Source: Acidobacteriota bacterium
GTDB lineage: Bacteria > Acidobacteriota > Vicinamibacteria > Vicinamibacterales > UBA8438
DNA length: 64,000 bases
NCBI GenBank assembly: GCA_009861545.1
Contig: VXME01000071.1
Location: 1-64,000, forward strand
Direction of reading: 5' to 3'
Program-made: the position numbers and the translations under genes
Notes under the pieces: generated by a model
The model's input: the letters and a program-made list of their open reading frames with translations, nothing else
Database searches by the model: none
What the model was told of the DNA's origin: nothing
Shown here: in pieces, positions 57,460-64,000 of the stretch
Layout of the letters: each line of letters opens with the position of its first letter
Position numbering within the stretch: position 1 is the stretch's first letter

Positions 57460-58692
57460 ATGTCTTCACGCCGCATACGCCGCCCGGCGTTCTTCGCCGC
57501 CGTGCTCGCGATCGCCGCGACCGGGATCGGCCTCGCCCAGGAGGAGGCGCCCCTCACGATCCGCGCCGGGCTCCTGATCGACGGCACGGGCGACACCCGG
57601 TCGAACGCGCGCCTCTTCGTGACCGGCTCGACGATCACGCGCGTGGACGGCCTGCGGGGAGCGGTGGACTACGACCTGTCCGAGCTGACGGTCATGCCCG
57701 GCCTGATCGACACGCACGTCCACCTGACGTCGCACTTCGAGGCCGGCGGCCGGCTGCACCAGGCGGGCAGCACGGAGACCCCCGCCCAGACGATGCTGTA
57801 CGCGGTGGGCAACGCCTACCGCACCCTGCAGGCCGGCTTCACGACCGTGCAGAGCCTCGGCCACCCGCTCGACGCCGACCTGCGGGATGCGATCGACCGC
57901 GGCGACGTACCCGGTCCACGGGTATTGACCTCGTTGCGCGCGGTGACCAGCGCCACCGGCGATGTGGACGCCATCCGCGCCACCGTCCGGCAGCTCAAGG
58001 CGGACGGCGCCGACGTGATCAAGGTCTTCGCCTCGAGCAGCATCCGGGAGGGCGGGGTGCGGACGCTGAGCGACGAGCAGATCGAGGCGGCGTGCGACGA
58101 GGGCCGGGCGCAGGGACTGCGGGTCGCGGTGCACGCCTACGGCTCCGAGGTCGTCAGCTCGGTCATCCGCGCCGGGTGCAACTCGGTCGAGCACGGGAAC
58201 CGCTACGACGACGAGACCCTCGCCCTGTTCGCCCGCCACGGGACCTTCCTCGGCTTCCACGTCGGGCTGCTCTGGGACAACTACGCGGAGAACCGCGAGC
58301 GCTTCATCGGCATCGGGAACTACACGCCGGAGGGCTTCGCGCAGATGAGCCGGGCCCGCCGCATCGGCATGCGCCGCTTCCGCGAGACCCTCCGGAACCG
58401 GGACGTGCAGGTCGTGTTCGGCACCGATGCCACGGCCGGCGCCCACGGCCGCAACGCCGAGGAGCTCGTCGTCCGCATCGACGAGGGCGGCCAGAACCCC
58501 ATGGACGCCATCGTGTCGGCGACGTCGCTCGCCGCGCGCTCGCTCGGCCTGGGGGAGGAGATCGGCACCGCGGCGCCCGGGTTCACCGCGGACCTGATCG
58601 CCGTCGAGGGCAATCCGCTCGAAGACGTCACCGCGCTGCGGCGGGTCCGCTTCGTGATGCGGGACGGCGTCGTCTACCGTTACGAACCGTAG
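57460..58692 (+). CDS. Exported amidohydrolase-family protein
   Basis: The 410-residue protein has a signal peptide (AFFAAVLAIAATGIGLAQE) and an amidohydrolase fold with GLIDTHVHLTSHF (HxH metal motif), the Lys in GADVIKVFAS, His in VAVHAYG, His in SVEHGNRYDD and the Asp in FGTDATAG. It resembles the imidazolonepropionase-like or Xaa-Pro dipeptidase-like exported group; substrate is unknown. The ATG at 57460 has AAAGGA upstream. Confidence 0.88.
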   Translation: MSSRRIRRPAFFAAVLAIAATGIGLAQEEAPLTIRAGLLIDGTGDTRSNARLFVTGSTITRVDGLRGAVDYDLSELTVMPGLIDTHVHLTSHFEAGGRLHQAGSTETPAQTMLYAVGNAYRTLQAGFTTVQSLGHPLDADLRDAIDRGDVPGPRVLTSLRAVTSATGDVDAIRATVRQLKADGADVIKVFASSSIREGGVRTLSDEQIEAACDEGRAQGLRVAVHAYGSEVVSSVIRAGCNSVEHGNRYDDETLALFARHGTFLGFHVGLLWDNYAENRERFIGIGNYTPEGFAQMSRARRIGMRRFRETLRNRDVQVVFGTDATAGAHGRNAEELVVRIDEGGQNPMDAIVSATSLAARSLGLGEEIGTAAPGFTADLIAVEGNPLEDVTALRRVRFVMRDGVVYRYEP

Positions 58693-58728
58693 TAGCCGCA
58701 CCCTTGCACATCCAACCGGGAGACTGCC

Positions 58729-59721
58729 ATGAGCATCCTGCGATCCATTCTGCTGCCGTCGATCTCGCTGCTGCTGATCATGCCGTCCGTGACGGCCGCA
58801 CAACGCCCCCCCGCACTACCCGACGGCGTGCTGCACGAGGCCGTCGATATCTGGAGCGAGGGCACGCGCATGGCGGGCGACCTCTACCGGCCGGCCGAGG
58901 CCGGCGACGCTCGACTACCCGCCATCATCATGAGCCACGGCTGGGGCGGCACCAAGGCGGGCCTGGCCCGCAACGCGATGCGCTTCGCCGCGGACGGGTT
59001 CGTGGTGCTGGCGTTCGACTACCGCGGCTGGGGCGAGAGCGACGGCAAGCTCGTGGTCATCGGCGACATGCCGGAGCGCGGCGTCAACGGGGAGGTGCAG
59101 GTCCTCGCGCGGGAGATCCGGCGTGTGGTCGATCCCATCGACCAGACTCTCGACATCCGGCGGGCGTTCGACTTCCTGGAGGGCGAGCCCAACGTCGCTG
59201 TCGATCGGCTCGGCTACTGGGGATCGAGCTACTCCGGCGCGCACGCCATCTGGGTCGCCGCCAACGAGCCGCGGGCCGCGTGCGCGGTCGGCCAGGTGGC
59301 CGCCGCCGACTCGCTCGACCTCGCCCGCACGTCGTGGAAGGACACGGGCATCGACATCGAGCAGTACGCCCGCGAGCAGGCGATCCGCCGCGCCCGCGGC
59401 GAGATCGCGCCGCTCCCGCAGGGCACCGACAAAGCGCCCAACCTGAACGGCTGGGCGCACCTCGACAAGGTCGTCGAGTACCGTCCGGTCGACGACGCGG
59501 GCCGCATCGACATCCCCCTGCTCGTCATCGACGCCGAGCACGAGGAGCTCTTCGACCGCCACCGGGCCGGCGAGCTGGCCGTCGCCCGCGCCAAGGAAAA
59601 CGGCGCCCGCGCCGAGTACCGCGTCATCCCGGACATCACGCACTACGACATCTACCGCGAGGCGTTCGAGGAGTCCGGCGAGATGGCGCTGGACTGGTTC
59701 AACGGTTGCCTCAAGGACTGA
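58729..59721 (+). CDS. Exported alpha/beta hydrolase (dienelactone-hydrolase-like)
   Basis: The 330-residue protein has a signal peptide (SILLPSISLLLIMPSVTAAQ), the oxyanion region IMSHGWGGTKAG, the nucleophile motif YWGSSYSGAHA, an acidic residue in VIDAEHEELF and His in ITHYDIYRE. It would be an esterase or amidase in the periplasm, with an unknown substrate. The ATG has GGGAG 6 bp before it. It is in line with the upstream amidohydrolase gene (36-bp gap). The stop lies 7 bp from that of the convergent YqgE gene. Confidence 0.87.
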   Translation: MSILRSILLPSISLLLIMPSVTAAQRPPALPDGVLHEAVDIWSEGTRMAGDLYRPAEAGDARLPAIIMSHGWGGTKAGLARNAMRFAADGFVVLAFDYRGWGESDGKLVVIGDMPERGVNGEVQVLAREIRRVVDPIDQTLDIRRAFDFLEGEPNVAVDRLGYWGSSYSGAHAIWVAANEPRAACAVGQVAAADSLDLARTSWKDTGIDIEQYAREQAIRRARGEIAPLPQGTDKAPNLNGWAHLDKVVEYRPVDDAGRIDIPLLVIDAEHEELFDRHRAGELAVARAKENGARAEYRVIPDITHYDIYREAFEESGEMALDWFNGCLKD

Positions 59722-59728
59722 GGCGCTG

Positions 59729-60301
59729 TCAGTGGACGGCGCCGGTGCCGCCCTGCTGCAGAAACGACGGGTCGGCCCCCATGCGGCGGATTGCCGCTTC
59801 CCACATGTCGTCGGGGCGCGTGTCGAAAACGATGTCGAGGTCGACGTCGGCGTGCAGCCAGGACGACGCGGCAAGCTCCGCGTCGAGCTGCCCTGCCCCC
59901 CACCCCGCGTAGCCGGTGAGCAGACGCGTGCGCGGCGGCGGCGGCGACTCCAGAAGCCGCCGCAGGAGTTGCGGCGACGTGGAGAGGAAGATCCCGTCGC
60001 ATACGCGGACCGACTCGACCTCGCCGGGCTCGGCGCCCATCAGGATCCAGCCGCGTTCGGGCTCCACCGGACCGCCGATCCAGAGCTCCAGGTTGCTGCC
60101 GGAAGACACCGGCGGGGTCAGCCGGACGACATCGGACGCCGGGGTCGTCGTGCGTTGGTTGAGCACGAGGCCGAACGCGCCTCCCTCACCGTGCTCGCAG
60201 AGCAGGATGACGCTCCGCTGGAAGTTCGGATCGTCGAGCTGCGGCATCGAGACCAGCAGGGACGGGGCGAGCGAGGGAAAGGGCTTGTCGGGTTGGTTCA
60301 T
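59729..60301 (-). CDS. YqgE/AlgH-family protein
   Basis: The 190-residue protein has the UPF0301 pattern: SLLVSMPQLDDPNFQRSVIL, GAFGLVLNQ, GGPVEPERGWILM and LLTGYAGWGAGQLDAELAASSW. The structure is known for family members but the biochemical role is not settled; an early link to alginate control gave the AlgH name. It lies 35 bp downstream of queG on the same strand. Confidence 0.9.
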   Translation of the reverse strand: MNQPDKPFPSLAPSLLVSMPQLDDPNFQRSVILLCEHGEGGAFGLVLNQRTTTPASDVVRLTPPVSSGSNLELWIGGPVEPERGWILMGAEPGEVESVRVCDGIFLSTSPQLLRRLLESPPPPRTRLLTGYAGWGAGQLDAELAASSWLHADVDLDIVFDTRPDDMWEAAIRRMGADPSFLQQGGTGAVH

Positions 60302-60336
60302 CGCGAGCGCCGGGGTCGAGTGCGGCGTCTATTCTC

Positions 60337-61452
60337 TCACGACCGGCGGTGTGGCAGCGGACGTCGGAGGGGCTCGTCGTCGCTGGTCTCCGCCGCCGGG
60401 ACCGACGACCGCGCGGCGAGACGCCGGCGCGCCCAGCCGACGTGCTCCGCCACCAAGGGGTCTCCACGCGACGGCGTGCCGGTGGAAATGGGCTCGGCGA
60501 GCGCCGCCGCCGCCGTCGCCGTGGAGCTGTTGCCGAGCGCGACGGCCACGTTGCGTCGAAGTCCCTTCAGTCGGGCCCGCGACATGGCGCTGCGCTCGAG
60601 CAACGCCTCCAGGCGCTCGTCGGACTGCCTCCAGAGCGCCGAGAGCCGAGGCTGGTCCAGCTCCGGGGCCGGTTGCCACGCCGGGTCGTCCGACCGTACC
60701 GGCGCCGCGTTGTACGGACAGACTTCCTGGCAGATGTCGCAGCCGTAGACGCGCGTGCCGATGTCCGCGCGCCGCTCTTCCGGGATCGCGCCGCGGATCT
60801 CGATGGTCAGGTACGACAGGCAGCGCGTGGCGTCGAGCACGCCCGGCTCCGGGAACGCGCCGGTCGGACACGCATCGAGACACAGCGTGCACGTGCCGCA
60901 CTGGTCCATCTGCGGCGCGTCGGGGTCGAGAGGCAGGCTCGTGATTATCTCCGACAGGAAGAACCACGAGCCCTGCTCCGGATTGATGAGGCAGGTGTTC
61001 TTGCCGATCCAGCCGAGTCCGGCGTGCTGAGCGTACACGCGTTCCTGCACCGGTCCGGTATCGACGTAGCAGCGAGCCTCGAAGGGCTCGCCGGCCGCTG
61101 CGCGCATCCGCTCGAGCAGAGCCTCGGTACGCCGGCCGACGACGTCGTGGTAGTCCGCGCCCCAAGCGTAGCGCGAGATGAGCGCGGCGTCCGGATCGTT
61201 CACCTCGATCGAGTAGGGGCGGTCGGTGTCGTAGAGCGTGCCCAGCGAGATGACGGAGAGCGCCGACGGCACCACCTCGCGCACGTCGGACCGCCGACGC
61301 GCGTTGCGAGCCAGGTACCGCATCTCGCCCCCGTAGCCGCGCTCGAGCCAGTCGTCGAGGAACCGGAGCTCCGGAAAGGCCTTCGCCGGGGCGATGCCGC
61401 ACAGGTCGAATCCCGCTTGCCGCGCGAACGTCTTCACGTCGTCGGCGTTCAT
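60337..61452 (-). CDS. queG: Epoxyqueuosine reductase
   Basis: The 371-residue enzyme has the QueG layout: a flavin-reductase-like N-domain with cobalamin-binding features, WIGKNTCLINPEQGSWFF, and two [4Fe-4S] ligand sets in CGTCTLCLDACPTGA and CDICQEVCPYN, then a C-terminal HEAT-like helix region. It reduces epoxyqueuosine to queuosine in the wobble base of certain tRNAs and needs cobalamin. Length matches E. coli QueG. Confidence 0.94.
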   Translation of the reverse strand: MNADDVKTFARQAGFDLCGIAPAKAFPELRFLDDWLERGYGGEMRYLARNARRRSDVREVVPSALSVISLGTLYDTDRPYSIEVNDPDAALISRYAWGADYHDVVGRRTEALLERMRAAAGEPFEARCYVDTGPVQERVYAQHAGLGWIGKNTCLINPEQGSWFFLSEIITSLPLDPDAPQMDQCGTCTLCLDACPTGAFPEPGVLDATRCLSYLTIEIRGAIPEERRADIGTRVYGCDICQEVCPYNAAPVRSDDPAWQPAPELDQPRLSALWRQSDERLEALLERSAMSRARLKGLRRNVAVALGNSSTATAAAALAEPISTGTPSRGDPLVAEHVGWARRRLAARSSVPAAETSDDEPLRRPLPHRRS

Positions 61453-61484
61453 GCTCCACTCCCTGGCGGCGCGCCGGCCGAAGC

Positions 61485-64000
61485 TCAGAACACGAAGCGC
61501 AGGCCGAACTGCATCTCCCGCGCGTTCAGCGCGCTGAAGATGCGGCCGAAGTTGGGCGACCCGAAGAAGCGGTTCGGCAGGTCGAAGTTGGCGCGGTTGA
61601 GGACGTTGAAGACCTCCCAGCGGAACTCCAGGCGGCTGCCGTTGTCCAGCGGCCAGTTCTTGGCCAGGGCCATGTCCACGTTGGCGTAGCCGGGGGCGAA
61701 GACGGGGTTGCGGGGGGCGCTGCCGTAGGAGAAGGGCGCCTGCAGAGCGAACGCGCCGGTGTCGAACCAGCGCTCGACGGTGCGCTCGCCGCGCGGCAGG
61801 TTCGGGTCGCGCAGCATGTCCGGGCGCTGCGATGGTCCGGCTCCGATGTTGGCGCGGTCGTCGGTGATGTTCACGGTGAACGGCGCGCCGGACTGCACGG
61901 TGACGATGCCGTTGAGGCGCCAGTGGCCGAGCAGCCCCTCCCGCCAGCCGCCGGCGTTGCGCTGGAACGGAAGCTCGTAGGTGGCGCTGCCGACGAGCTG
62001 GTGGCGGTGATCGAAGCTCGACAGCGCGTTCTCTCCCGGAAAGATGTTGCGCACGTCCTGCGGCAGGTTCGACTCGAAGGCGGTCGCCCCCGGACTCGAC
62101 GCGTCGTCCTTCGACTGCGAGAGCGTGTAGGCGACGTCGAATGCGAGGTCGTCGCGCAGGCGGCGGACCGTCTTGAAGGTCACCGCGTGGTAGATGGACT
62201 TGCCGTCGAAGCGGATCGCGCGAATCCCGGCGAGCTGCGGGACGGCCCGCCGCCCGCTGATCGAACCGGGGCCGGGCACCGGCACGTTGTGCACCGTCGA
62301 GTTGTCGGCGCCGATCGTGTACGACCCCATGTAGAACATCTCGAACGCCGTGCCGGGCCGGATTTCGGTCTGCACGCCGCCGCTCCAGGTCTGGGTGTAC
62401 TCGACCTGGAAGTCGTAGTCCATGATGGACCCGCCGATGCTGCCGGTCGGCTCGGCGGCCAGGATCGACCCGGTGTCCCAGGCCGGCACGAACTGCCCCG
62501 CCGGCACGTCGACCTGCTTGAGGAAGAAGAACGGCAGGTTGCGCGCGAACGCCGTCTGGACGCTATAGGCCCACTGGTTGAGGAAGATGCCGTAGCCGCC
62601 GCGGACGACGGTGCTTCCGTCGTCGTCCGCGAGCCAGGCGAATCCGAGTCGCGGGGCGAAGCGCGTCTTGCTGGGCCGCAACAGGCTGCGGTCCCAGCCG
62701 GCCTCGGCCGAGGTCACCCACGGGATCGGGATCAGCGGGAGCAACTCGTTCGCGGCGGGCGAGATGTTGCCGGCCGCGTCGCTGGCGATGACGTAGCGCC
62801 CCCCCGGCACCGACACGTCGATCGTCGACAGGCGGTTGTCGACGTCCCGCATGTGCTGGTTGATTTCGTAGCGCAGCCCGATGTTCAGGGTCAGGTCGTC
62901 GTTGACCCGCCAGTCGTCCTGCGCGTACAGGTGCAGCCAGTTGGTTCGCGCGTCCTCGCTGCCGCGGCCGCCGATGCCCGAGCGCGCCTCGACCGGATAG
63001 CCGAGGAGGAAGTCGGCGAACGGATTCCCGCTGAAACGGCCGGTGTAGCGGAAGCGGCCGCGCGCCGTATCCGGGTTCTCGGGCCGGAACCGCAGGTGGA
63101 ACCAGTAGCCGCCGAACTTCAGGTGGTGGGCGCCGCGATCGATCAGGAAGTTGTTGTAGAGCTCGAAGTGCTCGTTGCGCCGGAACACGAAGCTGGTCGG
63201 GTCGCCCATCGCGCTGTAGAGCCCCGCGGTATCGATCTGCGGGTAGCCGACGTCGCGCGGGTCGCGGGTGACCCCGAGCAACCCGGTGGACTGCGCGAAG
63301 TCGACGCCGCGGCGCAGGCTCTCCTGGCCGCCGTCGACGCTCATCCAGCCGAAGCGCGTCTCGTTGAGCATCGCCGTCCCGATCGTGCGCGTGTAGCTCG
63401 CGGCCAGGTTGCGCGTGCGGGTCGAGAGCGTGCGCCCGAAGCCCGGGATCAGCGCCTCCTGCTGCACGCTGGTGCCGAACGGCTGCAGATCGTGGGCGTC
63501 GAACGTGCTGAACCGCAGGAACATCTGGTCGCTCGCGCCGACGCGGTGATCCAGGCGGGCGCTGAACTGATCGACGTCGGACTCGGACCGCTCGACCGAC
63601 GTCAGGTTCTGCACCTCGCCGCTCGCGTTCGGCAGCGGCACCTGCTCCAGGAAGGCGGCGGCGATCGGATCGATGCGGCCGGCGGGGATCCGGTTGCCGG
63701 CGAACGGGGACCCGCACGCCCCGGTGGCGGGGTCGCGGGTCAGCGGATCGCAGATCCGGTCGAGTCCCGTGAAGTCGCCGCCGCGGACCGCCGCCGACGG
63801 CACGGAGAAGGTCTTCGTCAGCGAGCGCGTGCTGCGCTGCCCTTCGTAGCTGAGAAACGCGAACGTCCGGTCCCGAACAATGGGGCCGCCGACGGTCCCG
63901 CCGAACTGGCCCTGGTCGAGCGGCGGTACCGGCTCGTCGCGCGGGGCGAAATAGTTGTGCGCGTCGAATCGCTCGTTCCGGACGAACGTGAACGCGCTGC
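61485..64000 (-). CDS. Oar-like TonB-dependent receptor, partial at window edge
   Basis: The reading frame enters from beyond the right edge and runs to the stop at 61485, giving at least 838 residues of an outer-membrane receptor. The first visible part reads FTFVRNERFDAHNYF, then GQFGGTVGGPIVRDRTFAF, the plug/barrel junction of Oar-like, CarboxypepD_reg-containing TonB-dependent proteins. Typical barrel strands follow (HLKFGGYWFHLRF, QDDWRVNDDLTLNIGLRYE), and the end has NRANFDLPNRFFGSPNFGRI and a final MQFGLRFVF with the usual C-terminal Phe. The ligand is unknown. The N-terminus is outside this window. Confidence 0.9.
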   Translation of the reverse strand, partial: SAFTFVRNERFDAHNYFAPRDEPVPPLDQGQFGGTVGGPIVRDRTFAFLSYEGQRSTRSLTKTFSVPSAAVRGGDFTGLDRICDPLTRDPATGACGSPFAGNRIPAGRIDPIAAAFLEQVPLPNASGEVQNLTSVERSESDVDQFSARLDHRVGASDQMFLRFSTFDAHDLQPFGTSVQQEALIPGFGRTLSTRTRNLAASYTRTIGTAMLNETRFGWMSVDGGQESLRRGVDFAQSTGLLGVTRDPRDVGYPQIDTAGLYSAMGDPTSFVFRRNEHFELYNNFLIDRGAHHLKFGGYWFHLRFRPENPDTARGRFRYTGRFSGNPFADFLLGYPVEARSGIGGRGSEDARTNWLHLYAQDDWRVNDDLTLNIGLRYEINQHMRDVDNRLSTIDVSVPGGRYVIASDAAGNISPAANELLPLIPIPWVTSAEAGWDRSLLRPSKTRFAPRLGFAWLADDDGSTVVRGGYGIFLNQWAYSVQTAFARNLPFFFLKQVDVPAGQFVPAWDTGSILAAEPTGSIGGSIMDYDFQVEYTQTWSGGVQTEIRPGTAFEMFYMGSYTIGADNSTVHNVPVPGPGSISGRRAVPQLAGIRAIRFDGKSIYHAVTFKTVRRLRDDLAFDVAYTLSQSKDDASSPGATAFESNLPQDVRNIFPGENALSSFDHRHQLVGSATYELPFQRNAGGWREGLLGHWRLNGIVTVQSGAPFTVNITDDRANIGAGPSQRPDMLRDPNLPRGERTVERWFDTGAFALQAPFSYGSAPRNPVFAPGYANVDMALAKNWPLDNGSRLEFRWEVFNVLNRANFDLPNRFFGSPNFGRIFSALNAREMQFGLRFVF

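Overview
The window is GC-rich, densely coding bacterial chromosome. The gene set includes an Oar-like TonB-dependent receptor with a carboxypeptidase-regulatory style, two tandem outer-membrane DUF5916/CBM9-like proteins, a CS-D-HC tannase/feruloyl-esterase, many exported peptidases and amidohydrolases, a Slt-type transglycosylase, and Na+/TRAP/DASS carriers. This fits a Gram-negative member of the Acidobacteriota, perhaps Vicinamibacteria. That placement is inferred from gene content; no rRNA or tRNA gene is visible.

Region 1 (1-4.3 kb) looks like a small, partly decayed accessory island. It holds a Sel1-repeat protein, an XRE-ImmA/IrrE regulator-protease overlapping a truncated PIN-domain gene, a DUF2188 gene whose middle has been scrambled by two compensating frameshifts, and an AAA ATPase of the DUF4143 type. 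Region 2 (4.3-16.5 kb) is catabolic and surface-related: a luciferase-like monooxygenase, a thiolase / DASS carrier / D-aminoacylase operon, the tandem DUF5916 pair and a tannase-like esterase. Region 3 (16.5-18.5 kb) is a translationally coupled ATPase plus HNH-nuclease pair resembling Septu-like anti-phage modules; it is the best candidate for a poorly described system here.

Region 4 (18.6-27.9 kb) is mostly core: an SSS symporter, a YdcF protein, a cell-wall amidase followed by gerMN, rph and rdgB, then the overlapping phoU-phoB-phoR phosphate-sensing operon. Region 5 (27.9-43.4 kb) holds otsB, a lipoprotein dipeptidase, a class V aminotransferase, a coupled run of an Nramp-related carrier / M23 peptidase / cyanophycinase-like peptidase, a chlorite-dismutase-family protein, udk, a PAS-GAF sensor, two small hypotheticals, a tagatose-bisphosphate aldolase, a Slt transglycosylase and ggt. 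Region 6 (43.4-64 kb) has a TAXI-TRAP transporter with a serine hydrolase, a bacterioferritin-like protein, a vapC remnant, ettA, an MBL hydrolase, a voltage-gated cation channel with an unusually acidic selectivity filter, an ABC exporter, dinB, rsgA, two exported hydrolases, a YqgE protein, queG and the Oar-like receptor that runs off the end.

The exported peptidases (dipeptidase, GGT, D-aminoacylase, S51, M23) together with organic-acid and Na+-coupled carriers suggest scavenging of peptides and cell-wall fragments. Convergent genes here usually abut or overlap at their 3' ends, with no obvious intrinsic terminators.
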